55,008 nucleotides of DNA from Micavibrio sp. UBA6139 (GTDB lineage Bacteria > Pseudomonadota > Alphaproteobacteria > Micavibrionales > Micavibrionaceae). The notes below the pieces were generated by a model. It was given only the letters and a program-made list of their open reading frames with translations. It ran no database searches and had not been told where the DNA came from. The stretch is from NCBI GenBank assembly GCA_002423285.1, contig DIVF01000048.1:1-55008 (forward strand), written 5' to 3'. A program made the position numbers and the translations under genes. This document shows positions 34,914-43,169 of the stretch, one piece after another. Positions within the stretch are counted from its first letter, which is position 1. Each line of letters starts with the position of its first letter.

Positions 34914-35689
34914 GTTATACGCACCATGAATGGCTTTCGACGCTGGCCGATCTGGCCGAACGGTCGGTTCCTTGTGTTCTTGTTACCGTGATGGAAGCCA
35001 AAGGGGCAACCCCGCGTGATGCGGGAACCAAGATGATTGTAACGACAGATGAATCTTTCGGCACGATTGGCGGCGGTAACCTTGAATTTGAAGCGATTGC
35101 GGCGGCAAGGGTCTTGCTCACACAAGCGACTGCTGAGCCACAGGTAAAAGACTATCCCTTGGGTCCATCCCTTGCACAATGTTGCGGCGGGGCGGTATCT
35201 GTTTTTCTGGAACCCATTTTCCCGCATAAACATACCCTCTATCTGTTTGGCGCGGGGCATGTTGGGCGCGAAGTGGTGCAGGTTCTTGACGGGTTACCCG
35301 TTACTATCAAATGGATTGATTCACGCGAGCATGAATTTCCTGCGGCAATTCCCGGAAATTGTGAAAAAATTGTCACCGCAACACCTCAAAGCGTATTATC
35401 GACGCTTGCTGACAACGCCTTCATCGTCATCATGACCCATAACCATGATCTGGATTATGAGTTGGTGGAGGGGTGCTTTACCAAGGGCCATTTCTCTTAT
35501 CTGGGTTTGATCGGGTCCGATACAAAACGTGTTCGTTTTGAAAAACGCCTGAAGGTTTCAGGAGTTGGGGAGGATTCCCTTGCCCGCCTGACCTGCCCGA
35601 TTGGCATTGGCGGTGTGACAGGAAAACATCCGCGTGAAATTGCCATTGCGCTGGCGGCGGAGCTATTAAGTTTGGGGCTGACGCAATGA
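34910..35689 (+). CDS. xdhC: XdhC, molybdenum cofactor chaperone for xanthine dehydrogenase
   Basis: This 259-residue protein binds molybdenum cofactor, promotes its sulfuration and inserts it into XdhB (established for Rhodobacter XdhC). Features are MEAKGATPRDAGTK and GTIGGGNLEFEA at the N-terminus, QCCGGAVSVFLEP with paired Cys, and the Rossmann motif LFGAGHVGREVVQVL. The C-terminus CPIGIGGVTGKHPREIAIAL is standard for the family. Four-base overlaps with xdhB before it and the cysteine desulfurase gene after it indicate translational coupling of enzyme, chaperone and sulfur donor. Confidence 0.95.
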   Translation: MSYTHHEWLSTLADLAERSVPCVLVTVMEAKGATPRDAGTKMIVTTDESFGTIGGGNLEFEAIAAARVLLTQATAEPQVKDYPLGPSLAQCCGGAVSVFLEPIFPHKHTLYLFGAGHVGREVVQVLDGLPVTIKWIDSREHEFPAAIPGNCEKIVTATPQSVLSTLADNAFIVIMTHNHDLDYELVEGCFTKGHFSYLGLIGSDTKRVRFEKRLKVSGVGEDSLARLTCPIGIGGVTGKHPREIAIALAAELLSLGLTQ

Positions 35690-36795
35690 AATTGCCGATT
35701 TACCTCGATCATCATGCAACAACACCTTGTGATCAAGGTGTAATTGACATGATGGCTCCCTATTTTGGTGTGGCACAGTTTGGCAATGCCAATGCCCGGA
35801 ATAATCACCATGGCCGTGTGGCGGCGCAGGCCGTAAAAGCAGCCAAAGCGCAGATTGCATCATTGATCAATGGCAATCCTGATCACATCGTTCTGACCAG
35901 CGGCGCCAGTGAAGCCAACATGCTGGCGTTTCAGGAGATCTCCCCGAAGGAGGGTCGCAATGAAATCCTCATCAGCGCATTGGAACACGCTAGCATTTTG
36001 GATCAAATCCCATCCCTTCGTGCGCGGGGTTTCATTGTTCATATTATTCTAAGCACAAAGGGCGGCATTATTACCCCGGATGCCGTTGCAACCCTGATAA
36101 ACAATAAAACGGTTATGGTTTGCGTCATGCTGGCCAATCATGAAATCGGTACAATCCAACCCATGCGCGATATTGCTCAATTGGCCCATCAGCACGGTGC
36201 GCAGTTGCATTGCGATGCGACGCAAGCTGTTGGGAAAATTCCAGTGGATGTTTTGGCTCTGGGCGCGGATAGCATCAGTTTTTCAGCCCATAAAATCTAT
36301 GGGCCACAGGGGATTGGCGCGCTTTATACAACCAAGCCTATTAAGCGTGGTGGAACCACGCCCTTGGCCTTGGCTGTTGGGTTCGGTGCCGCATGCGAAT
36401 TGGCAAAGCAGCGTATGGCGGCGAATTCTTCGCGGATGCAAGAATTGACGGCCCTTTTATTGCAATATCTTCCGGAATGTCAAGTAAACAGCGGTCATCT
36501 GCCCGGATTGCTCAATCTCGTCCTGCCGAACGTAAATGCTGAGGATTTATTGCTGGAACTGAGCCATGATCTCAGCCTGTCCACGGGCGCGGCGTGTGCA
36601 TCTGGGACGGGGAAGCCATCAACTGTGCTGCGCGCTATCGGTCTGGACGATATTTCTATCAATTCCAGCATTCGGATATCAATTGGCCGCAATACCACCC
36701 GCGATGAAATTATTTACGCAGCAGACAAAATCACCACGGCCTATCTGCAAATGACCAAGCAGCATAGTCTTTCTAAAAAATCAGCGTTATCATAA
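35686..36795 (+). CDS. Cysteine desulfurase (NifS4-like) for molybdenum cofactor sulfuration
   Basis: This 369-residue PLP enzyme releases sulfur from cysteine as a persulfide. The PLP Lys lies in SFSAHKIYGPQG, the PLP-stacking region is LTSGASEANMLA, and the catalytic Cys is in TGAACASGTGKPSTVLRA. The HCDATQAVGK stretch is typical of the NifS/IscS fold. Its start overlaps xdhC by four bases, unlike housekeeping iscS, which travels with iscU. In R. capsulatus a NifS-type desulfurase (NifS4) supplies sulfur to XdhC-bound molybdenum cofactor, so I infer that role here. A general sulfur donor cannot be excluded. Confidence 0.88.
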   Translation: MKLPIYLDHHATTPCDQGVIDMMAPYFGVAQFGNANARNNHHGRVAAQAVKAAKAQIASLINGNPDHIVLTSGASEANMLAFQEISPKEGRNEILISALEHASILDQIPSLRARGFIVHIILSTKGGIITPDAVATLINNKTVMVCVMLANHEIGTIQPMRDIAQLAHQHGAQLHCDATQAVGKIPVDVLALGADSISFSAHKIYGPQGIGALYTTKPIKRGGTTPLALAVGFGAACELAKQRMAANSSRMQELTALLLQYLPECQVNSGHLPGLLNLVLPNVNAEDLLLELSHDLSLSTGAACASGTGKPSTVLRAIGLDDISINSSIRISIGRNTTRDEIIYAADKITTAYLQMTKQHSLSKKSALS

Positions 36796-36830
36796 CGGCG
36801 CACGCCGTATTCCTAAGGAGGACCCATCCA

Positions 36831-38411
36831 ATGTCAGGCATTATCATCAACGCACCCAAAATCACCAATCAGGATACGATCCTGACGGGGGAGGCCTTGG
36901 CGTTTTTGGAATCCTTGGAATCTGCCTTTGGGGCGCGTCGCCGTGCTTTGATGGCAGACCGTAAAATCCTGCAACAGAAGCTGGATGCGGGTGGAGCACT
37001 CGATTTCTTGCCTGAAACGGCCATTATCCGTGCCTCCGACTGGAAGGTTCGTCCAGCACCAGCTGATTTACAAGATCGTCGCGTTGAAATCACCGGGCCC
37101 GTAGACCGGAAGATGGTCATCAATGCCCTGAACGCGGGGGCCAGTGCCTTTATGGCGGATTTTGAAGATTCCAATACCCCCACATGGTCAAACCAGATCA
37201 ATGGCCAGATCAATTTGCTGGATGCCAACCGTGGCACGATCGAATTTACCGATGCAAAATCAGGGAAAGAATACCGCCTGAATAAGGCCCATTCCGTTTT
37301 ACTGGTTCGTCCACGCGGACTTCATATGGAAGAAAAGCATCTGGTCCTGAACGGTGCATATGTTTCTGCATCGCTTTTTGATTTTGGTCTGTACCTGTTC
37401 CACAATGCATCCGTGTTATTGGCGAAGGGGACGGGCCCGTATTTATATCTGCCGAAACTGGAAAGTCATCATGAGGCAAAATGGTGGAATGATGTTCTTT
37501 GCCATGCAGAAGATGCGCTGAATCTGCCGCGCGCGACCATTCGCGTGACCATCCTGATTGAAACCATCCCGGCGAGTTTCCAGATGGATGAAATCCTTCA
37601 TGCACTGAAAGATCATATTGTTGCGTTGAATTGCGGGCGCTGGGATTACATCTTTAATTTCATTAAACGCTTCGCCAAGCATGCTGATTTTATCTTGCCG
37701 GACCGCAGCGAGGTTGGCATGACCAGTCATTTCCTGCGCTCTTACAGCTTGAATCTGATTAAAACCTGCCATCGTCGCGGTGCGCACGCCATGGGCGGGA
37801 TGGCGGCGCAAATTCCGATCAAGAATGATGAAGACGCCAACAACCGTGCCATGGAACGATTTATTGCGGATAAGGAGCGTGAATCGCGTGACGGGCATGA
37901 CGGCACATGGGTGGCGCATCCAGCCCTTGTTGCCAAGGCCAAGGAGATTTTTGACGCAGCCATGCCAAACACCAACCAGATTGATAAGACTCCGCCGGAT
38001 ATCAATGTCACCGCAGAGGATCTTTTGACCATCCCATCCGGGAATATTACGGAAGAAGGTTTGCGGAAAAATATCAATGTGGGTTTGTTGTATTTAAAGT
38101 CATGGCTCAGCGGTAATGGCTGTGTTCCTATCTATAATTTGATGGAGGATGCAGCAACAGCAGAAATTTCCCGGACCCAATTGTGGCAATGGCGTCGCCA
38201 CGGTGCCAAATTACAAGATGGCCGGGTGATTGATGATGCTTTGATGGCTGAATTTTTAGAACAGGAAGCCAAAAACCTGATTGCTGAGGGTGATGACCGC
38301 TATTTACGGGATGCAATTACCCTGTTCAATGGCATGGTTATGGATGATGTACTCGATGAGTTCCTGACGACCAAGGCGTATGACTTGGTTCTGGCTTATG
38401 AGAAGGAATAG
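36831..38411 (+). CDS. aceB: Malate synthase A
   Basis: This 526-residue enzyme condenses glyoxylate with acetyl-CoA to malate. Typical stretches are AFMADFEDSNTPTW, LVRPRGLHMEEKHL (catalytic Arg region), NCGRWDYIFNFIK and, at the end, FNGMVMDDVLDEFLTTKAYD. Length matches the A isoform, not the 720-residue G form. A textbook ribosome-binding site (AAGGAGG) precedes the ATG. It sits between the xanthine dehydrogenase genes and puuD rather than beside isocitrate lyase, implying it uses glyoxylate from the allantoin branch of this cluster. The puuD start follows its stop by two bases. Confidence 0.95.
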   Translation: MSGIIINAPKITNQDTILTGEALAFLESLESAFGARRRALMADRKILQQKLDAGGALDFLPETAIIRASDWKVRPAPADLQDRRVEITGPVDRKMVINALNAGASAFMADFEDSNTPTWSNQINGQINLLDANRGTIEFTDAKSGKEYRLNKAHSVLLVRPRGLHMEEKHLVLNGAYVSASLFDFGLYLFHNASVLLAKGTGPYLYLPKLESHHEAKWWNDVLCHAEDALNLPRATIRVTILIETIPASFQMDEILHALKDHIVALNCGRWDYIFNFIKRFAKHADFILPDRSEVGMTSHFLRSYSLNLIKTCHRRGAHAMGGMAAQIPIKNDEDANNRAMERFIADKERESRDGHDGTWVAHPALVAKAKEIFDAAMPNTNQIDKTPPDINVTAEDLLTIPSGNITEEGLRKNINVGLLYLKSWLSGNGCVPIYNLMEDAATAEISRTQLWQWRRHGAKLQDGRVIDDALMAEFLEQEAKNLIAEGDDRYLRDAITLFNGMVMDDVLDEFLTTKAYDLVLAYEKE

Positions 38412-38413
38412 CA

Positions 38414-39616
38414 ATGGATATTGATTTCACAAGCTGGCTGGGTATGGCGTTGCGGTTGTTGCATGTCATCACCGGGATATGCTGGATCGGTTCATCATTT
38501 TATTTCATCTGGCTGGATAACAGTTTGAAATCCCCCAATGATGAAAAGGATGTGAAGGATGGCGTGAAGGGTGAATTATGGGCTGTTCACGGTGGCGGTT
38601 TCTATCATAAGAAGAAATATCAGGTTGCCCCAGCCCATATGCCGGAAGATTTGCACTGGTTTAAATGGGAAGCGTATTTCACCTGGGTCAGCGGTTTCTT
38701 ACTTTTGGCGCTGATCTATTATTTCGGTGCCAGCCAGATGTTAGTCGATACATCAAAGATGGATCTAGACCCGGCGGAGGCAACCTTGCTGGGCCTGACG
38801 GCGATTGCCGGTGGTTGGTTGGCTTATGATTTTCTGTGCCAATCGGAACTGGGGCGCGACAATGTTAAATTTGGCATTGTCTGGTATTTGCTTCTTGTTG
38901 CGGCGGCGTATTTTCTCAATCAGGTTTTTACCGACCGTGGGGCTTTCATTCATGTGGGGGCTATTATCGGCACCGTTATGGCGGCCAACGTCTTTATAAT
39001 TATTATTCCGAACCAGAAGAAGGTGGTTGCGTCATTGTTGGCGGGGGAGAGCCCGGATCCACGTTTGGGGCTCAAGGCGAAGCAACGCTCACTACATAAT
39101 AACTATATGACCCTGCCTGTTCTGCTCATCATGATCGGCAATCATTATCCGATGATGTTCGGGCATGAATATAACTGGCTTATTCTGGCGGGGATGGGGG
39201 CGGTTGCTTTCCTGATCCGGCATTTCTTTAACCTGAAGCATAAGGGCATTGTGAACTATATCTACCCGGGGGCAGGCGTGGCCCTGTTTCTGGTGATTAT
39301 GTTCTTATCCGCCTATCACCAGACCGGGCCAAAGGCTGGAAAAGGTGAAATTCAGGCCAGCGATGTTGAAATCCGCCAGATGATCACCGAAAACTGCGTC
39401 ATGTGTCACAGCGATACGCCCACCCATGCCAGCCTTGATGTGGCTCCAAACGGTGTGATGTTCGACAAGATGGATGAAATCAAAAAATACGCCGATAAAA
39501 TCCATCAACAAGCCGTCGCCACTGAAGCTATGCCGATCGGTAACGAAACCGGCATGACCGCGGAACAGCGCGAGAAACTCGGGATTTGGATTAAGACTTT
39601 AAAGGCAAAAGAGTAG
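38414..39616 (+). CDS. puuD: PuuD, membrane urate oxidase with cytochrome c domain
   Basis: A protein of 400 residues with about eight membrane helices (first near 8-30, SWLGMALRLLHVITGICW) and a C-terminal cytochrome c domain: ENCVMCH (Cys328, Cys331, His332) and the distal Met near 373 in TEAMPIGN. PuuD, known from Agrobacterium and other bacteria, oxidises urate to 5-hydroxyisourate and passes electrons to the respiratory chain, without the hydrogen peroxide produced by soluble uricase. It follows aceB by two bases. A hairpin at 39625-39645 lies after its stop, ahead of the opposed hydrolase gene. Confidence 0.93.
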   Translation: MDIDFTSWLGMALRLLHVITGICWIGSSFYFIWLDNSLKSPNDEKDVKDGVKGELWAVHGGGFYHKKKYQVAPAHMPEDLHWFKWEAYFTWVSGFLLLALIYYFGASQMLVDTSKMDLDPAEATLLGLTAIAGGWLAYDFLCQSELGRDNVKFGIVWYLLLVAAAYFLNQVFTDRGAFIHVGAIIGTVMAANVFIIIIPNQKKVVASLLAGESPDPRLGLKAKQRSLHNNYMTLPVLLIMIGNHYPMMFGHEYNWLILAGMGAVAFLIRHFFNLKHKGIVNYIYPGAGVALFLVIMFLSAYHQTGPKAGKGEIQASDVEIRQMITENCVMCHSDTPTHASLDVAPNGVMFDKMDEIKKYADKIHQQAVATEAMPIGNETGMTAEQREKLGIWIKTLKAKE

Positions 39617-39624
39617 GGGGTTTT

Positions 39625-39645
39625 CAAGGGGGCATTGCCCCCTTG
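39625..39645. repeat. GC-rich intergenic hairpin, copy 2
   Basis: CAAGGGGGC and GCCCCCTTG flank a three-base ATT loop between the convergent puuD and hydroxyisourate hydrolase genes. It closely matches the element at 8898-8917 and probably terminates or stabilises both transcripts. Confidence 0.55.
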
Positions 39646-39658
39646 GACCCTATAACTT

Positions 39659-40000
39659 TTAACTTCCCCTGTATGTGCTGTAGCCGTAGGGCGATACAAG
39701 TAGTGGGACGTGGTAATGGCTGGTCGCGTCCGCGATCCCGAAATTGATGATGATGGTGTCAAGGAAGGCTGGGTCGGGGAGTGTGGCTCCCGTGGCGCGG
39801 AAATAATCGGCCACATCAAACTCAAGGCGGTAGATTCCGGCCTCCATGGTATCACCTGATAAAAGTGGAGCATCACAGCGGCCATCGGCGTTGGTTATGG
39901 CACTGCACAGCAAAATATCACCGTGATAAAGGCGCAACGCAATATTGGCGGCCGGGCAGCCCTTTGCGGTATCGAGGACATGCGTGGTTAGTTTGCTCAT
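39659..40000 (-). CDS. uraH: 5-Hydroxyisourate hydrolase (transthyretin-like)
   Basis: A 113-residue transthyretin-fold enzyme hydrolysing 5-hydroxyisourate, the PuuD product, to OHCU. The family start LTTHVLDTAKGCPA, the internal FDVADYF, and the C-terminal YRGS tetrapeptide are all present; no signal peptide, so it is cytosolic. It is the only pathway gene after adenine deaminase that runs on the minus strand, inserted between puuD (convergent) and puuE (divergent, 95 bp), so it must have its own promoter in that gap. Confidence 0.94.
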   Translation of the reverse strand: MSKLTTHVLDTAKGCPAANIALRLYHGDILLCSAITNADGRCDAPLLSGDTMEAGIYRLEFDVADYFRATGATLPDPAFLDTIIINFGIADATSHYHVPLLVSPYGYSTYRGS

Positions 40001-40095
40001 GGTTTTTGTCTTTCCGCTCGCTTTTTCATGTTCTGAATAATACTATGAATGCCAGCGATTACAAGCACACGCCTGACCCTCTCCGGTGACCCTTC

Positions 40096-41016
40096 ATGAC
40101 AAACAAGACCCAGAACGACCCGCGTGATTATATTGGTTATGGCGAAACCCCGCCTGATCCGAAATGGCCGGGTGGCGCAAAACTGGCTGTACAGATTGTT
40201 TTGAATTATGAGGAGGGCGGTGAGAACTGCGTTCTGAACGGCGATGGCGGTTCAGAAGTGTTCTTGTCCGAAATCATCGGTGCTGCGCGTATTGATGGGG
40301 CGCGTCATATCAGCATGGAATCAATTTATGAATATGGCAGCCGCGCTGGGGTGTGGCGTTTGTTGCGCCTGTTTAAAAAATACGATGTTCCGGTGACCAT
40401 TTTTGCAGTGGCAATGGCGTTAGAGAAATATCCTGATATTGCCAAGGTGTTCATGCGAGATGGCCATGAGATTTGTTCGCATAGCTATCGTTGGATCAAT
40501 TACCAAGACGTTGATGAAAAAACCGAGCGTGAACACATGCAACGCGCGATTGCCGTTATCAAGGAAATTACAGGGGAACGTCCACTCGGTTGGTACACGG
40601 GTCGGACCAGCCCCAATACGCGCCGCCTGGTCGCGGAAGAGGGCGGATTTTTATATGATGCCGACGATTACAGCGATGATCTGCCGTTCTGGGTGGATGT
40701 GAACGGGCATCGGCAATTGATTGTTCCCTACACGCTTGATGCAAACGATATGCGCTTTGCCACGGCGCAAGGGTTTAATACGGCGGATCATTTTTTCCAG
40801 TATTTAAAAGATACGTTTGATACGTTGTATGCGGAAGGGGCCACCGCGCCAAAGATGATGTCGGTTGGTCTTCATTGCCGCATTGCCGGGCGTCCGGGGC
40901 GAATTGCGGGATTGGAAAAATTCCTGTGCTATGTCCGCGAACATGATGATGTCTGGCTATGCCGCCGCATTGATATTGCAAAACACTGGCACGAACACCA
41001 TTCAGGGAGTAAATAA
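40096..41016 (+). CDS. puuE: PuuE allantoinase (polysaccharide-deacetylase fold)
   Basis: A protein of 306 residues with the NodB/polysaccharide deacetylase fold that hydrolyses allantoin to allantoate, unrelated to the amidohydrolase-type allantoinase AllB. The start GYGETPPDPKWPGGAKLAVQ is diagnostic, as are NYEEGGENCVLNGD, HEICSHSYRWINYQ and LGWYTGRTSPNTRR. The stop overlaps the uraD start by one base (TAATG), so puuE, uraD, allantoicase and ureidoglycolate lyase form one tightly packed operon. Confidence 0.94.
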   Translation: MTNKTQNDPRDYIGYGETPPDPKWPGGAKLAVQIVLNYEEGGENCVLNGDGGSEVFLSEIIGAARIDGARHISMESIYEYGSRAGVWRLLRLFKKYDVPVTIFAVAMALEKYPDIAKVFMRDGHEICSHSYRWINYQDVDEKTEREHMQRAIAVIKEITGERPLGWYTGRTSPNTRRLVAEEGGFLYDADDYSDDLPFWVDVNGHRQLIVPYTLDANDMRFATAQGFNTADHFFQYLKDTFDTLYAEGATAPKMMSVGLHCRIAGRPGRIAGLEKFLCYVREHDDVWLCRRIDIAKHWHEHHSGSK

Positions 41017-41531
41017 TGATGACCAATCTGATCCGCAAGCCAAGCACGCTGACCTTAAATGAATTCGTCAAGATTTATGGGCCTGTTTACGAACATTCCC
41101 CGTGGATCGCGGCGGCGGCGTATCATTCGCAGCCCGTTTGTAATATTGATACGGTTGAGGCGTTGCATGAACAGATGAAATTGGCCGTGGTCAATGCCGA
41201 AGATGATGCACGGCTTGATCTTATCCGCGCCCACCCTGATTTAGCCGTGGCGAAGGCAGATTTGACGCAAGAATCCAGTGCCGAACAGGCAGGGGCGGGT
41301 TTAAAAGAATGCAGCGCCGAAGAATTTACTGAATTCCAAACCCTGAATGCTGATTATAAGAAGAAATTCGGCTTTCCCTTTATCATCGCGGTCAAGGGTT
41401 TAAACCGGAGTGATATTTTAAAGCTGTTCCGCGAGCGTATCGGCAATGACCGGGATGATGAATTTGATATGGCTTTGGAACAAATCCATAAAATCGCCCA
41501 TTTCCGCCTGATGGCATTGGCTGGGGAATAG
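41016..41531 (+). CDS. uraD: OHCU decarboxylase
   Basis: This 171-residue enzyme converts 2-oxo-4-hydroxy-4-carboxy-5-ureidoimidazoline to (S)-allantoin, completing the urate-to-allantoin steps with PuuD and the hydrolase. Family motifs are YEHSPWIAAAAY, LIRAHPDLAV and the substrate-site region SSAEQAGAGL, followed by the helix FGFPFIIAVKG. The start is ATG 41016, overlapping the puuE stop, with GGGAG just upstream; ATG 41019 is equally possible. Confidence 0.94.
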   Translation: MMTNLIRKPSTLTLNEFVKIYGPVYEHSPWIAAAAYHSQPVCNIDTVEALHEQMKLAVVNAEDDARLDLIRAHPDLAVAKADLTQESSAEQAGAGLKECSAEEFTEFQTLNADYKKKFGFPFIIAVKGLNRSDILKLFRERIGNDRDDEFDMALEQIHKIAHFRLMALAGE

Positions 41532-41534
41532 GGC

Positions 41535-42626
41535 ATGAACAGCTATATCCCCGCGTTTTTGATTGGCTATTCGGATTCATCCTTTACCAACCCGCACGAA
41601 ACGGTTCTGCCTGATGAGCCCGCCGATTGCCGGGGCATGTTTACCCATATGGGGGTCAAATATTGGGGATTTGAAACCGATCGCCACCGCAGCACCACAA
41701 CAGATGCGACGCAAAGGCGTTTTTTATTCGATCATGATGCCCATCACTGGATACATATCGGGTTTCAGGAACGCGCCGTGGTCAACCAGATCAGCATCAG
41801 CACAAAATGGTTCACGGGAAATCAGGTACGTGAAGTTTCTGTGACCCTGATTGATGAATTGAATGGCAATGAGATTGAAGTTTTAACACGCCAGCCGTTG
41901 AATCCGGATTCAGAACATGTCTTTGATGTGTCCGGAATCATGGCCAGCGAAGCCCTGATCCATTGCTATTACGAGGGTGGAATTTCACGCATCAATTTCT
42001 TTGGCATGGCCACGGAAGAACAAATGCCGGAACACCAGAATATGCTGGTAAATGCCGCCATCTCCAACATCTCCAACAGTCATTATGGTAGCCCTGCCAT
42101 GGCTGTGAATGGTCAGCGCAAGGAAACCCACATGGTGGGTTGGGAATCGGCGCGTACCGGGTTTGGGGAGCAGGCTGTTTTTCATCTGGCGGAACCGGTG
42201 CGGGTTGAAGAAATTGTCGTTGATACCTATATGCACCGTCTGAACCCGCCGCTTAGCAGCCATGTTTTTGGATTGGATTTGCAACCGGGAACAACCCTCG
42301 ATCAGGCCATGAAGAAGGCTCCGCGATGGAAGCTGGTCTTTGATGGTGATTTTGAAGTCATCCCGGAAAATTTTCAGTCTTATATGCTGGGACAGGAATA
42401 TTTGAGAGAAAAGGGCATTCGCGATTGCCGGAAATTCGCGATTGAACTCCATCAACCAGACCCGGAATTATGGCGTGCCGTTTTACCATTCGCGCCCTTG
42501 GCGGCGGATACCTTCCACCGTTTCCGCGATATCATCGATGGCGGCCCGTTCACGCATATTTTATATATGCACTATCCGAATGGCGGCATTCATGGGCTGA
42601 AACTCTATGGGGAGGTTATTTTATGA
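41535..42626 (+). CDS. alc: Allantoicase
   Basis: This 363-residue enzyme hydrolyses allantoate to ureidoglycolate and urea. It contains two related beta-sandwich repeats: the first includes GMFTHMGVKYWGFETDRHR and HHWIHIGF, the second MVGWESARTG and WRAVLPFAPLAADTFHRF. The chain ends GIHGLKLYGEV, typical of the family. AGGG precedes its ATG, and its stop overlaps the ureidoglycolate lyase start. Urea is a by-product; no urease gene is in the window. Confidence 0.93.
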   Translation: MNSYIPAFLIGYSDSSFTNPHETVLPDEPADCRGMFTHMGVKYWGFETDRHRSTTTDATQRRFLFDHDAHHWIHIGFQERAVVNQISISTKWFTGNQVREVSVTLIDELNGNEIEVLTRQPLNPDSEHVFDVSGIMASEALIHCYYEGGISRINFFGMATEEQMPEHQNMLVNAAISNISNSHYGSPAMAVNGQRKETHMVGWESARTGFGEQAVFHLAEPVRVEEIVVDTYMHRLNPPLSSHVFGLDLQPGTTLDQAMKKAPRWKLVFDGDFEVIPENFQSYMLGQEYLREKGIRDCRKFAIELHQPDPELWRAVLPFAPLAADTFHRFRDIIDGGPFTHILYMHYPNGGIHGLKLYGEVIL

Positions 42627-43114
42627 AGATAAAGCCGCAGCCCCTGACCAAAGCCGCCTTTGCCCCTTACGGCGATGTGATTGAATTTTCAGGTAATGTT
42701 GATCCACGCATCATCAATTATGGCCACACTCAAAAATTTGCCAATCTGGCAGATCTTGATGTTCTGGCCGAGGGTGGAAAACCGGTTGTCAGCCTGTTTC
42801 GGACCGAACCATTGCCGCGCCCTATATCGATCCGCGTGATGGAGCGCCATCCATTATCATCGCAAGCCTTTTATCCGCTGGGCGATCACCCTTATCTGGT
42901 TGTGGTCGCCGCGCCCGGTGAATTCAGTGTTGAAAATGTCCGGGCCTTTCTGGCTGCGCCGGGGCAGGGGGTTAATTACCGCAAAGGCACATGGCATCAT
43001 TACAGTTTATCGCTGAACGCGGTTTCACCCTTTCTGGTGATTGACCGCGGGGCGGAGGGTCAAAACTGTGATGAAGTGTTTATTGATGAGGGTGTCTTGG
43101 ACATCGAATATTAA
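42623..43114 (+). CDS. allA: Ureidoglycolate lyase
   Basis: A cupin-type enzyme of 163 residues splitting ureidoglycolate into glyoxylate and urea. Family motifs are FAPYGDVIE, ISIRVMERHPLSSQAFYPL (metal/substrate His region), VNYRKGTWHHYSL, and FLVIDRGAEGQNCDE near the end. Start ATG 42623 overlaps the allantoicase TGA (ATGA) and follows GGGAGG, so the longer upstream frame is rejected. It is last in the operon, directly before a terminator. Its glyoxylate is the substrate of malate synthase encoded in the same cluster. Confidence 0.94.
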   Translation: MKIKPQPLTKAAFAPYGDVIEFSGNVDPRIINYGHTQKFANLADLDVLAEGGKPVVSLFRTEPLPRPISIRVMERHPLSSQAFYPLGDHPYLVVVAAPGEFSVENVRAFLAAPGQGVNYRKGTWHHYSLSLNAVSPFLVIDRGAEGQNCDEVFIDEGVLDIEY

Positions 43115-43148
43115 AAAAACCGGCTCCATGACAGGGCCGGTTTTTTTT
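43114..43148. terminator. Terminator between the purine operon and the penicillin-binding protein gene
   Basis: AAACCGGC and GCCGGTTT pair around a loop, with an A-run on the left and eight Ts on the right; it can end both converging transcripts. Confidence 0.85.
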
Positions 43149-43169
43149 GAATGCGTTGAAAAGAAATCC

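Noticed and set aside
35686..36795. Housekeeping iscS
   Set aside because: No iscU, iscA or hscBA nearby, and the gene is translationally coupled to xdhC.
42470..42622. Longer N-terminus for ureidoglycolate lyase
   Set aside because: It would overlap the allantoicase gene by over 150 bases; the ATG at 42623 has GGGAGG upstream and matches the family N-terminus.
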